Numbered from the stretch's first letter, positions 16,856 to 26,083 are shown. The stretch is 64,000 bases of DNA from Flavobacterium lacisediminis (GCF_025909975.1 NZ_JAPCIO010000003.1:186001-250000), one strand, 5' to 3'. Translations and numbers: made by a program. Notes: generated by a model from the letters alone, not told the origin.

Positions 16856-16898
16856 CAAATATATACAAACTTTAAAAACCTACGGTAACATTTGTTAC
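16856..16898 (-). promoter_or_regulatory. Promoter with GTAAC-N4-GTTAC operator for the 107-aa secreted protein
   Basis: On the minus strand the palindrome GTAACAAATGTTAC (16898 to 16885, perfect half-sites) is followed after 21 bp by TATATTTG (16863 to 16856). The start codon is at 16851, only 5 bp past the -7 box. Confidence 0.7.
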
Positions 16899-16906
16899 AC
16901 AAGAAA

Positions 16907-17110
16907 TTAGGATTGTTTCTTTTTGAAGAAATCACTAATCATGTTAAATAGTAATCCTCCTAATACGCCTCCATACAAAGTACTATTTAATGGTTTTGAA
17001 GTGATAGAACACGTTCCTGAAACACATCCAACATAATGGTAATAAGCATAACCTGAAATTAATCCTATTACAACTCCAATAAACGTAATTATAATTTCTC
17101 TTTTATTCAT
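16907..17110 (-). CDS. DUF6132-like small membrane protein
   Basis: The protein has 67 aa. A first membrane helix (IIITFIGVVIGLISGYAYYHYVG) is followed by CVSGTCSITSKPLNSTLYGGVLGGLLFNMISDFF, with two Cys in a CxxxxC spacing, a GG-rich second helix and a Lys-rich C-terminus. This fits the DUF6132 family as I recall it ('GC.sGtCpi...p....yga..G'). The function is not established. The two Cys would face one side of the membrane, which fits a thiol or sulfur-related role, but this is inference. Its promoter carries the same palindrome as the efflux operon. Confidence 0.8.
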   Translation of the reverse strand: MNKREIIITFIGVVIGLISGYAYYHYVGCVSGTCSITSKPLNSTLYGGVLGGLLFNMISDFFKKKQS

Positions 17111-17125
17111 CTCGTTTTAAAAAAA

Positions 17126-17169
17126 CAAAGTTACAATTCGTACGAAAGCAAATTGGTAACAAAAGTTAC
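17126..17169 (-). promoter_or_regulatory. Promoter with GTAAC-N4-GTTAC operator for the DUF6132 gene
   Basis: On the minus strand GTAACTTTTGTTAC (17169 to 17156, perfect half-sites) is followed after exactly 22 bp by TAACTTTG (17133 to 17126). The palindrome begins directly after the stop codon of the MBOAT gene. The leader would be about 11 nt. Confidence 0.7.
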
Positions 17170-18684
17170 TTAAAACTGAAAATAAATAAAAGGTTGCGCA
17201 CCAGCAGAAGCCGTTGCATAAACCACCCAATAAATCAATCCTAATAAAACAGCTTTTGCCACTAAAGGTAGAGTTGAAAATGTTTTTTGCATACCCGCTA
17301 AAGTTTTTACAGGAATAAAATGCCAAACCACGCCAATAGCAATTAGTAAAAAGACATTTTTATAACCTAAAATAATGGTTTGCCATTGATTTAAATCGAA
17401 AGTTAATTTGGCAATATTATCTGCAATTTGAAATGCCGTTGCAAAGTCTTTCGCTCTAAAAAACAACCAACAAAACACAACAAAGTGGAACGTTAAAATA
17501 ACTTGGATAGTTCTAACGAATATATTTTTTGGCAACTTAATAAACTGACCAAAGAATTTCTCTACTACTAAAGCTAATCCGTGTAAAACGCCCCAAACTA
17601 CAAATTTCCATGATGCGCCGTGCCATAATCCACCTAATAGCATCGTCATGAATAAGTTGAAATAGGTTCTGATTTTTCCTTTTCTGTTTCCACCTAAAGT
17701 AATGTACAAATAATCTCTTAACCAACTCGAAAGTGAAATATGCCATCTTCTCCAAAATTCAGTGATAGAACCGGATTGATATGGCGTTCTAAAGTTATCA
17801 GGCAACCAGAATCCCATTAATAAAGCTAATCCAATTGCAATATCAGAATATCCAGAAAAGTCACAATAAATTTGAATAGCATAACCATAAGAAGCCATTA
17901 AATTTTCGAATGCAGTGTAACTATTCGGTGCATCAAAAACGCGATCAACGAAGTTGCTTGAAATGTAATCTGAAATAACTGCTTTTTTGATTAATCCACC
18001 AATAATCAAGAATAAAGCACGATTGAAATCTTCTTTCGTTAACTTTAATTTCTCATAAATTTGCGGAATGAAATCACTTGCTCTTACAATTGGCCCAGCT
18101 ACTAATTGCGGGAAAAACGAAACGAAGAACAAGAAATCCATGAAGCTTTTCGTAGGTTCTAATTCTCTTCGGTAAACATCAATCGTATAACTTAATGTTT
18201 GAAACGTATAGAATGAAATTCCGACTGGTAGAATAATATCCTCAAACTTCATAGTGCCATCGAAAAGTGAATTGTAATTATCGATGAAGAAATTGGTGTA
18301 TTTAAAATAAGCCAACATCCCTAGGTTAATCAATAAACTCAATATCATATAAAATTTACGATAACCTTGTTTGGCTTCTTCATAGATTAATCGCGATAAA
18401 ACATAATCAACAACCGATGAAAAAATCAACAATCCAAAATAGATTCCACTTGATTTATAATAGAAAAACAAAGAAAACAAAACCACATAAGTAATGCGGA
18501 AAGTATGTGTTTTTCTTGATAAAATATAAATAATATAAAAGACTAAAAAAAATCCTAAAAAAACTGCACTATTAAATAAAAGTGGTTGTTTTGGATTAAA
18601 TAAAAACCAGTTTTTAATGGTCTCTAAATCGATATTCCCTACATTTTCAAGAAACCAATTTTGTATGCTAAAAAGTGCTTTCAC
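17170..18684 (-). CDS. MBOAT-family membrane O-acyltransferase (AlgI/DltB/PatA type)
   Basis: The protein has 504 aa with about ten or more membrane segments. The MBOAT core is clear: SFYTFQTLSYTIDVYR, FFPQLVAGPIVR, YCDFSGYSDIAIG, FWRRWHISLSSWLRDYLYI with the conserved histidine region, and LLGGLWHGASWKFVVWG with the catalytic His. It should move an acyl group (often acetyl) across the inner membrane for transfer to an extracytoplasmic polymer. The start codon is GTG (18682-18684), and TAGTG overlaps the stop of the upstream SGNH gene, so translation is probably coupled. The two SGNH proteins encoded upstream are the likely periplasmic partners. The acceptor is not certain; peptidoglycan is likely from the LysM neighbour. 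Confidence 0.92.
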   Translation of the reverse strand: MKALFSIQNWFLENVGNIDLETIKNWFLFNPKQPLLFNSAVFLGFFLVFYIIYILSRKTHTFRITYVVLFSLFFYYKSSGIYFGLLIFSSVVDYVLSRLIYEEAKQGYRKFYMILSLLINLGMLAYFKYTNFFIDNYNSLFDGTMKFEDIILPVGISFYTFQTLSYTIDVYRRELEPTKSFMDFLFFVSFFPQLVAGPIVRASDFIPQIYEKLKLTKEDFNRALFLIIGGLIKKAVISDYISSNFVDRVFDAPNSYTAFENLMASYGYAIQIYCDFSGYSDIAIGLALLMGFWLPDNFRTPYQSGSITEFWRRWHISLSSWLRDYLYITLGGNRKGKIRTYFNLFMTMLLGGLWHGASWKFVVWGVLHGLALVVEKFFGQFIKLPKNIFVRTIQVILTFHFVVFCWLFFRAKDFATAFQIADNIAKLTFDLNQWQTIILGYKNVFLLIAIGVVWHFIPVKTLAGMQKTFSTLPLVAKAVLLGLIYWVVYATASAGAQPFIYFQF

Positions 18685-20108
18685 TACTGCTTTGTCGATT
18701 TAAATAATTCGTATGATTGTAAAAAGGCTTCAAAAAACAAATCGCCTTGTTTTTCATATCCTGCTTTTGAATAATGAACTTTGTCTCTTGCCATATAACC
18801 TTTTGCTGCATTGCGCTTTATGGATTTATTTCCACCAAAAACATCCAAAAGATTCCAAACTGCATAATTTTTAACATGCGCATTATCTTCGATGATTTCT
18901 GCGTATTTTTCAATGAATGTATTTTTATATTTTCGATGTAAAACCGAAGGCGGCGATGTCATTACCAAAATACAAACTTGTGGGTTTTTCTCTTTAATTC
19001 CTTGAATCATTTGGTCCAAATGTGCAAAATATTGGTCGCCTGATTGCTTATCAAAACTCTCATTTGTTCCCAGCGAAATAATCACTAAATCTGGATTCAA
19101 TACTGGCAATTGCTCATTGAACAATCTGAATTTATTGTAATCTGAAGCTTTCGCACCATTCACTCCAATACTGTGATAGATGACACCCGAATTATCATTT
19201 TCCAAAACCAATCCGTTCAAAGCAAAATCATCGATTTCTTGATTCGGAACAATCGCAATTTTATCTAAAGGCGTTTCCGAAATATAATCATTTGAAAATA
19301 GTGAAGGTTGTAATTCAATTGGAATATATTCTGTTTTTGTGGTGCTTTTCGATTGTGTTCCTTTAGTTGGAATCGTCAAAACTTTTCCATCGCGAATCAT
19401 ATCACTTTTTAAACCGTTTGCTTTTTTCAAGGCTTTTAAAGAAACATTGTATTTATCGGCAATTCCTCCTAAAACTTCACCTGGTTTTACTTTATGGGTG
19501 ATTTTTTTCGGAACTTTTCTTTCAATTACAATACTTTTATTAGATACCGAAACATCAAATAAATTTACGTTTTGAGGTGTAATCACTTTCAATTTTGTGA
19601 AATTATATTGCGCATCTTTTACATTCAATTGAATCGCAAAATCTTTTGAAGTCGTTTCCATAGAAAAACCACTCAAGCCAACCGGACGATTAGCATCGGC
19701 ATATAAATTTCGAAAACTTTGAAAATTTCCTGAAGCAGAATAACGAATTGGAGCACTGTTATTTGTCTTAGCTACGCTATATGGAAACGTAAATCCAAAA
19801 CCGCCATTCCCATATACTTTTTGAAATTGGGTACGAATTTTAGCCGTAAATAAATCCGCTTGAATATGTGAATCGCCAATATGAACAATATTAATTTTAC
19901 CCGATTTGCTTTGCTCTAATTGGTACATTTTTTCATAAAACGCCAAAAGTGCATTCGGATTGTGAATGTCGTTTCCTGTAAAAGTAACTTCAATAGAATC
20001 AACAACGGGAATATCTACATAAACCGAGTCCATTGGCACTAATAAAGTGTCTTGAGAAAATCCAAAAAAAGAAAATCCCAACAAAAGCATCAAAAATTTA
20101 TTCTTCAT
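18684..20108 (-). CDS. SGNH/GDSL hydrolase with internal LysM domain
   Basis: The protein has about 474 aa. I place the start at MKNKFLMLLLGFSFFGFSQ (20108), which gives a signal peptide; the longer frame adds nine residues. SGNH block I is IVHIGDSHIQADLF, block III is ISLGTNESFD and block V is DKVHYSKAGYEK (Asp-His pair). A LysM domain (HKVKPGEVLGGIADKYNVSLKALKKANG) is inserted between blocks I and III at about residues 205-250. LysM binds peptidoglycan, so the enzyme probably O-acetylates or de-acetylates cell-wall glycan in the periplasm together with the MBOAT protein. It overlaps the upstream SGNH gene by 11 nt. Confidence 0.88.
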   Translation of the reverse strand: MKNKFLMLLLGFSFFGFSQDTLLVPMDSVYVDIPVVDSIEVTFTGNDIHNPNALLAFYEKMYQLEQSKSGKINIVHIGDSHIQADLFTAKIRTQFQKVYGNGGFGFTFPYSVAKTNNSAPIRYSASGNFQSFRNLYADANRPVGLSGFSMETTSKDFAIQLNVKDAQYNFTKLKVITPQNVNLFDVSVSNKSIVIERKVPKKITHKVKPGEVLGGIADKYNVSLKALKKANGLKSDMIRDGKVLTIPTKGTQSKSTTKTEYIPIELQPSLFSNDYISETPLDKIAIVPNQEIDDFALNGLVLENDNSGVIYHSIGVNGAKASDYNKFRLFNEQLPVLNPDLVIISLGTNESFDKQSGDQYFAHLDQMIQGIKEKNPQVCILVMTSPPSVLHRKYKNTFIEKYAEIIEDNAHVKNYAVWNLLDVFGGNKSIKRNAAKGYMARDKVHYSKAGYEKQGDLFFEAFLQSYELFKSTKQ

Positions 20109-21549
20109 AAACGGAATCTTTATTAATGATGACACTATCTTTTTTCACTGGAGCAGCTGGTTTTTTACGCTTCTTTCTCAAATCTTTATACATTTCATAG
20201 CCTTGATTTAATTGCGTAAAAATCAAATTTGCAGCTGCTTTAGCTCCTCTGTGATTAAAGTGTGTGTAATCTTTATTAGCTCTGGCTGGCTCTTGTTCTA
20301 CCCATTGAATCATAGAACCATCGCCACCCATTAAAGTGTACATATTGACAAAACTCGATTCTGATTTAATTGCATATCGCTTTTGTGCCGTATTCAAGGG
20401 AACAACAGCAGAATCGGTTTTCATTTCTAAATCATATTTGGTAGATTTATCAGCAGTTGAAACAATCAAAATAGACACTCCTGGAAAACATTCTTTCAAA
20501 TGCGCTACTACTTTTGTCATTCGTTTTTCGTACCATCCGTAGTTTAACGAACCATAGTTCAATACATTAGCACCATATTGCAACACGATTAAATCGTAAT
20601 CTAATTTCGAATGAAATGCACGCATGGTTGCCACATCAAAACTTCCAATTGGCAAACCAGAATTTCCTCTATTCGAGAAATTATCGACGTGAACACCTTT
20701 GCCATCATCGAAATTGAATCCGTAAATTGGAATAGAATCGGCTTTTTTGAAATTCACTTTGATACTTTTTAAATTCCCTTCCGATAAAGCTAATGTGTTA
20801 ACCGCTTTATTAGGTGTCAATTTCTTTACAATAGTATCAGCACCCGACATATAAAATACTTTTCCTTCTTTATTCGAAGAACTTCCGTAGAATAAGGTTG
20901 GACGAGGTAATTCTGAAGCAAATCTTGTTTTATTGGCTTTGTATTTTACCCAAGCTACATTTGCCGTATCATTCGCATAAAACACATGACCGTTTACACC
21001 AAATGGATTAGATGGGCGCTTTACTTTTAAATACGATTGTGTTTTCCAATTTCCTGAAAATTCATGGGTAATTGAACTACGAGAACTCGCCGATTCAGAA
21101 GTAATATTCACAAATCCAACACCTTGACCACCAAATTTTTCTTGTAAATAAGTTCTAAAATCTTTTACAATTAAATCGCCATCTGTCATTGAATCCCCAA
21201 AATAAGCTATACGAACGTTTCCTTCTTTTTTAGTTTCTAATTGAAATAATTTTTCGAAAAATGTTGCTAAATACTGATTTCCGGTATATTCTTCGAATGT
21301 TTCTGGCGGAAATTGAATTCCGTTTACCACTTTGTAATCGATAATGGTTTTAGCCATAGAATCTTCTACAACTTCGCCTTCGTCTTCAGCAATAGCTTCC
21401 AAAAGCAAACTATCAACAACTACATTTTTAGAACTAAAAGTACTTTCCGTAAATAACTTTTTAGGTAAAAACGTTTTGAATGCCAAAAAAGACAATCCAG
21501 AAACGATTACCACAATTAAAGTTTGAAAAAAATATTTTGATGTATTCAC
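20098..21549 (-). CDS. SGNH-like periplasmic acyltransferase/esterase
   Basis: The protein has 483 aa with one N-terminal membrane anchor (QTLIVVIVSGLSFLAF). SGNH features are IAYFGDSMTDGDLI (block I, Ser), IVLQYGANVLNYG (block III, with Gly-Ala-Asn in place of Gly-x-Asn) and DYTHFNHRGAKAAAN (Asp-His). A beta-rich insert lies between blocks I and III. It ends with a Lys-rich tail (KKRKKPAAPVKKD). It is a paralogue-like partner of the LysM-SGNH protein encoded next, and both are followed by an MBOAT gene. The likely role is periplasmic transfer or removal of acyl groups on a cell-wall or exopolysaccharide polymer. argS lies 59 bp upstream on the same strand, so transcription may read through from it. 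Confidence 0.82.
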   Translation of the reverse strand: MNTSKYFFQTLIVVIVSGLSFLAFKTFLPKKLFTESTFSSKNVVVDSLLLEAIAEDEGEVVEDSMAKTIIDYKVVNGIQFPPETFEEYTGNQYLATFFEKLFQLETKKEGNVRIAYFGDSMTDGDLIVKDFRTYLQEKFGGQGVGFVNITSESASSRSSITHEFSGNWKTQSYLKVKRPSNPFGVNGHVFYANDTANVAWVKYKANKTRFASELPRPTLFYGSSSNKEGKVFYMSGADTIVKKLTPNKAVNTLALSEGNLKSIKVNFKKADSIPIYGFNFDDGKGVHVDNFSNRGNSGLPIGSFDVATMRAFHSKLDYDLIVLQYGANVLNYGSLNYGWYEKRMTKVVAHLKECFPGVSILIVSTADKSTKYDLEMKTDSAVVPLNTAQKRYAIKSESSFVNMYTLMGGDGSMIQWVEQEPARANKDYTHFNHRGAKAAANLIFTQLNQGYEMYKDLRKKRKKPAAPVKKDSVIINKDSVYEE

Positions 21550-21608
21550 TTAATTTTCCTTGCTGTATTTAAAACTCCTAATTCGTATTTTCAAGTTCGC
21601 TCTTTTAA

Positions 21609-23390
21609 CTACATTCTTTCTGGAACTTCAATTCCTAATAAATGAAATGCATTTTTTATAGTGTTCCCAACTGATTTTGACAATTGTACTCTAAACACTT
21701 TTTTATCGTGATTTTCTTCTCCTAAAATTGAAACCTGTTGATAAAACGAATTGAATTCTTTTACCAATTCATACGTATAATTTGCAATCAACGCCGGACT
21801 ATGATTCTCTGCCGCATTTTGAATTACTTCAGGAAATAATTGTACTTGCTTGATTAATTCTTTCTCCTTTTCGTGTAATTCTAATCCCGAAATCAAAATT
21901 GAAGTATCAAAATCTGCTTTTCTTAAAATTGACTGAATACGAGCGTAAGTATATTGAATAAATGGCCCTGTATTTCCTGCGAAATCAACTGATTCTTCTG
22001 GGTTGAACATCATTTGTTTTTTAGGATCAACCTTTAGCATATAATATTTCAAAGCGCCTAAACCGATTGTTTTGAACAATACCGCTTTTTCATCTTCAGA
22101 ATAACCATCTAATTTTCCTAATTCTTCCGAAATAGTTTGCGCTGTCGTAGTCATTTCTGCCATTAAATCATCAGCATCTACAACTGTTCCTTCACGTGAT
22201 TTCATTTTTCCAGAAGGCAATTCCACCATTCCGTATGATAAGTGATATAAGCTATCAGCCCAATCAAATCCTAATTTTTTCAAGATTAAGAACAACACTT
22301 TGAAGTGATAATCTTGCTCGTTTCCAACGGTGTAAACCATTCCTCCAACATCTGGAAAATCTTTCACACGTTGAATAGCTGTTCCAATATCTTGTGTCAT
22401 GTAAACCGCTGTTCCATCAGAACGAAGCACGATTTTTCTATCTAAACCATCCGCAGTTAAATCAATCCAAACGGAACCATCTGGATCTTTCTCGAAAATG
22501 CCTTTTTCTAAACCAAATTGTACTACTTCTTTTCCAAGTAAATACGTGTTTGATTCGTAATAATTAGGAATATTGAAATTAACACCTAAATTTTTATAAG
22601 TTTGCTCAAAACCATCATACACCCATTGGTTCATGGTTTTCCAAAGTTCGATAACTTCTGGCTTTCCATTTTCCCAATCTAAAAGCATTTGTTGTGCTTC
22701 CAAAATAGATGGTGCTAGTTTTTTTGCTTCGTCTTCGGTTTTACCTTGAGCGATTAATTCTGAAATTTCTTTTTTGTATTGTTTGTCGAATTCAACGTAG
22801 AAATTTCCAACCAATTTATCTCCTTTCAATCCTGTTGATTCTGGCGTTTGTCCGTTTCCAAATTTCTGCCAAGCCAACATCGATTTACAGATATGAATTC
22901 CTCTATCGTTGATGATTTGTGTTTTATATACTTTTTTTCCAGAAGCTTTAATGATTTCTGCAACGGAATAACCCAATAAATTGTTTCTGATGTGTCCTAA
23001 ATGCAAGGGTTTGTTAGTATTTGGTGAAGAATATTCCACCATTACAGCCTTCTCGCCTTCTTTTGGAGTTACAAAACCAAACGTCTCGTTGTTTTTAATC
23101 GAATTGAAAAATTCTACATAAAAAGCATCCGAAATCACAATGTTTAAAAATCCTCCTACGACATTGAACTTAGCCACTTCATTTACGTTCGCTACTAAGT
23201 AATTTCCAATCTGATTTCCGATTTCAACTGGGTTACCTTTTAATGCTTTTACCAAAGGAAAAACTACCATAGTAATATCACCTTCAAACTCTTTCCTAGT
23301 AGCCTGAAATTCAACTTTTTCTATAGAAATATTGAACAATTCAAGAACCGCTTTTTGGATGTGTGTTGTTAATGTGTGATGTAATGTCAT
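21609..23390 (-). CDS. argS: Arginyl-tRNA synthetase
   Basis: The protein has 593 aa, usual for bacterial ArgRS. It has the N-terminal Add-1 domain and the class I signature NTNKPLHLGHIRNN (residues 125-137). The catalytic core includes YVEFDKQYKKE and DRKIVLRSDGTAVYMTQDIG, a KMSKS-like loop LPSGKMKSREGTVV, and the DALR anticodon-binding domain with the C-terminal ...LLGIEVPERM. It charges tRNA-Arg with arginine in the cytosol. A perfect -7 box lies 24 bp upstream. The acylation genes follow after 59 bp without an obvious terminator. Confidence 0.97.
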   Translation of the reverse strand: MTLHHTLTTHIQKAVLELFNISIEKVEFQATRKEFEGDITMVVFPLVKALKGNPVEIGNQIGNYLVANVNEVAKFNVVGGFLNIVISDAFYVEFFNSIKNNETFGFVTPKEGEKAVMVEYSSPNTNKPLHLGHIRNNLLGYSVAEIIKASGKKVYKTQIINDRGIHICKSMLAWQKFGNGQTPESTGLKGDKLVGNFYVEFDKQYKKEISELIAQGKTEDEAKKLAPSILEAQQMLLDWENGKPEVIELWKTMNQWVYDGFEQTYKNLGVNFNIPNYYESNTYLLGKEVVQFGLEKGIFEKDPDGSVWIDLTADGLDRKIVLRSDGTAVYMTQDIGTAIQRVKDFPDVGGMVYTVGNEQDYHFKVLFLILKKLGFDWADSLYHLSYGMVELPSGKMKSREGTVVDADDLMAEMTTTAQTISEELGKLDGYSEDEKAVLFKTIGLGALKYYMLKVDPKKQMMFNPEESVDFAGNTGPFIQYTYARIQSILRKADFDTSILISGLELHEKEKELIKQVQLFPEVIQNAAENHSPALIANYTYELVKEFNSFYQQVSILGEENHDKKVFRVQLSKSVGNTIKNAFHLLGIEVPERM

Positions 23391-23413
23391 TTTACCTTAT
23401 TTTTTTGAACGTG

Positions 23414-23421
23414 CAAAGGTA
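23414..23421 (-). promoter_or_regulatory. -7 element of argS
   Basis: TACCTTTG on the minus strand matches TAnnTTTG, 24 bp before the start codon. The upstream side is a degenerate repeat tract (23422-23460), and no -33 TTG is clear. Confidence 0.55.
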
Positions 23422-23558
23422 ATAAATAGTAGTTAGTGATTAGTAAATAGTGATTAGTTTTTTTTCGATTAAAAAAATATTTTAAAAATACTGTAACAAT
23501 TAACAATTGTTGAAGTCTATTAACCACAATCATCAATCATTTAATCAAAAACAAACAA

Positions 23559-25973
23559 ATGAAACTTAAATTAATTATCACCTGTTTTTTATGCTCAATT
23601 GCCTTTGGATTTGCACAAAACTCGGGAAGCATTAAAGGTAAAGTAGTTGACAAAAAAACAAATGAGCCTTTACCTTACGTAAACATTATTCTTAAAGATA
23701 ATGACAAGATTGTTACAGGAGGTGTAACCACAGAAGATGGAAATTTCGCCATCAATAAATTAGCATTACAAAAATATACTATTGAAATTCAATTCATTGG
23801 CTATACAACAGTTGTTAAAAACATTGATTTAACAGCAGATGCAAATCAAAACTTAGGAACAATCGCTATTTTAGAAGATGTATCAGAATTAAAAGACGTA
23901 GAAGTTGTGGCTGAACGTTCTAACATGGTGCAGAAAATTGATAGAAAAGTAATTAATGTTGGGAAAGATTTAATTGCTTCAGGAACTACTGCTTCTGAAA
24001 TTATGAATAACATCCCAACAGTTAGTATCGACCCTCAAACGAAAGAAATCAGCATGAGAGGAAACAGTAATGTACGTGTACTTATCGATGGAAAACCTTC
24101 GAATGTTTCGGTGGAGCAATTGTTACAACAAATTCCTTCTGCATCAATTAAACAAATTGAGTTGATTACGAATCCTTCGGCAAAATACAATCCTGAAGGA
24201 ATGAGTGGAATTATTAATATTATTTTGCATAAAAATTCTCAAGATGGTTTTAATGGTTCTATAAATACAGGAGTTACTTTTGGAATTACTCCAAAAACAA
24301 ACTCGGCTCTGAATATGAATTACCGTGTAGGAAAAGTGAATTTTTACACTAATTACGGATTCAATCATGGTAAAAATGCCAATCACGGATTTGTTGATAG
24401 TGAAAGAACCAATCAGGAAAATAGACAAGATTTTAATTTTAACAACAAAAACAATTCGCACTTGTTGAAATTTGGAATGGATTATTACATCAACGATAAA
24501 AACACATTATCTGCTTATACTAATCAAAGTTTTACATATGGAAGTGGTGACGGAGCAACAATTGTTGCTTATGACGACCCTATTTCAAACAGAAATACCA
24601 ACCAACTTTTTAATAGTAGAAGTAATAATAAAAACCAAACGTACGATATGGTTTTTAAACATGATTTTGAAAAGAAAGATGAAAATTTAGAACTTCAATT
24701 CAACTATTCACATACGGTTAACGACGAAAACACTGTGTATGATGAAACGATTTTAAATCCAACGGAAACATATGAAAGAACCAATTTAGTTAAAGGAACT
24801 ACTGATTATTTTCAGTTTAATGCTGATTATGTAAATCCAATTACTGAAACTACTAAATTAGAATTAGGAGTTGAAACGAGAATTCAAAATTCGGGTAACC
24901 GCTTTAACGATATTAATCCGAGTTTTACAAGCGCTAATAATTCGTTTGAATTTGGAAGAAATATCTATTCGGCTTATGCTAATGTTGGCAAGCAAATTGG
25001 AAAATGGAGCGGTCAACTTGGTGTTCGTTTAGAATATTTTGACTTGGATGCCAATTTTGCCATCAACGAGACTAATCCTAGTTTTAATGATGCTCAAAAT
25101 ATTTCTGACGACTTGTTTACAGCTTATCCGTCGGCATTTTTAACGTATACAGCAAACGACAAAAACTCATTCAATTTTAATTACTCAAGACGAGTTGACC
25201 GACCAAGTATTGGACAAATTAGCCCTATTAGAGAATGGACAACACCTTTAATGGAGTCGAGAGGAAATCCTGGATTAGTTCCGCAGTTTACTAATTCATT
25301 TGAAGTAAATTATACGAGAAATACAAAAATTGGCTCGATAACAAGTGGTGTATTTTACAGAAGTATTTCAGATGAAATATCAAGAACTGTTTACAACGAT
25401 CCAAACAATCCAAATCGTAACATTTTATCGTATGACAACTTTGATAATAATGATGCCTTTGGAATTGAAACTTCTGGAAATTTAAAATTCACAAAATGGT
25501 GGGCAGTAAATGCTAGTTCAGATATTTATTTTAAAACTGCAAAAGGAACCGTACAAAACGCAAATACTAATGCATTAGAAAATGCAGAAGTTGATGTGGT
25601 AACTTTTAATGCAAGAATCAACAATACTTTTACAGCAACTAAAGATCTACGTTTCCAATTATTTGGTATGTACAGAGGAAAAGATAGAGGATTACAATAT
25701 GACAGAGAACCAATGTATAAAATGGATATTGGAGCAACGTATAATATTTTAAAAGGAAAAGGAACCATCACAGCTCGTTACAACGACGTTTTTGAAAATA
25801 TGAACTTTGCTTTTGATGGTAATATTCCATTCAGACAACAAGGAGCATTTTATTGGGAAAGTCAAACGTTTTATGTTGGATTCAACTACATTTTTGGAGG
25901 TGGAAAAAACCGTGCTTTAACCAGAAAACAAAGAGATGCCAATGAAACTAGTGGTGGTGGCGGAATGTTTTAA
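23559..25973 (+). CDS. TonB-dependent receptor / outer-membrane beta-barrel with CarboxypepD-like domain
   Basis: The protein has 804 aa with a signal peptide ending near FAQ. An N-terminal carboxypeptidase regulatory-like domain (SIKGKVVDKKTNEPLPYVNIIL ... FIGYTTVVKNIDL) occupies about residues 24-105. A plug domain follows with VRVLIDGKPSNVS and IELITNPSAKYNPEGMSGIINIIL, then a C-terminal barrel of about 550 residues. This is the SusC-independent 'outer membrane beta-barrel' subfamily common in Flavobacteriaceae. It probably imports a nutrient or peptide using TonB energy; the substrate is unknown. No SusD partner is adjacent. It is followed by a bidirectional terminator. Confidence 0.9.
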   Translation: MKLKLIITCFLCSIAFGFAQNSGSIKGKVVDKKTNEPLPYVNIILKDNDKIVTGGVTTEDGNFAINKLALQKYTIEIQFIGYTTVVKNIDLTADANQNLGTIAILEDVSELKDVEVVAERSNMVQKIDRKVINVGKDLIASGTTASEIMNNIPTVSIDPQTKEISMRGNSNVRVLIDGKPSNVSVEQLLQQIPSASIKQIELITNPSAKYNPEGMSGIINIILHKNSQDGFNGSINTGVTFGITPKTNSALNMNYRVGKVNFYTNYGFNHGKNANHGFVDSERTNQENRQDFNFNNKNNSHLLKFGMDYYINDKNTLSAYTNQSFTYGSGDGATIVAYDDPISNRNTNQLFNSRSNNKNQTYDMVFKHDFEKKDENLELQFNYSHTVNDENTVYDETILNPTETYERTNLVKGTTDYFQFNADYVNPITETTKLELGVETRIQNSGNRFNDINPSFTSANNSFEFGRNIYSAYANVGKQIGKWSGQLGVRLEYFDLDANFAINETNPSFNDAQNISDDLFTAYPSAFLTYTANDKNSFNFNYSRRVDRPSIGQISPIREWTTPLMESRGNPGLVPQFTNSFEVNYTRNTKIGSITSGVFYRSISDEISRTVYNDPNNPNRNILSYDNFDNNDAFGIETSGNLKFTKWWAVNASSDIYFKTAKGTVQNANTNALENAEVDVVTFNARINNTFTATKDLRFQLFGMYRGKDRGLQYDREPMYKMDIGATYNILKGKGTITARYNDVFENMNFAFDGNIPFRQQGAFYWESQTFYVGFNYIFGGGKNRALTRKQRDANETSGGGGMF

Positions 25974-26002
25974 TATAGCTATTAGGCATTAGGCAAAAGC
26001 AA

Positions 26003-26036
26003 AAAAGCGTTCTGAAAATTTCAGAACGCTTTTTTT
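26003..26036. terminator. Bidirectional terminator between the TonB receptor and fabH
   Basis: The stem AAAGCGTTCTGAAA / TTTCAGAACGCTTT has a very short loop and T runs on both strands. It serves convergent genes ending at 25973 and 26084. Confidence 0.88.
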
Positions 26037-26083
26037 ATAATAACCTTTTCTCTTGCTTCTTGCTTCTTTTCTCTAACTTCTAA

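Noticed and set aside
23495..23512. AACAATTGTT palindrome ahead of the TonB receptor, considered as a fifth regulon site.
   Set aside because: It lacks the GTAAC/GTTAC half-sites and no TAnnTTTG box stands 21-22 bp away in either direction.
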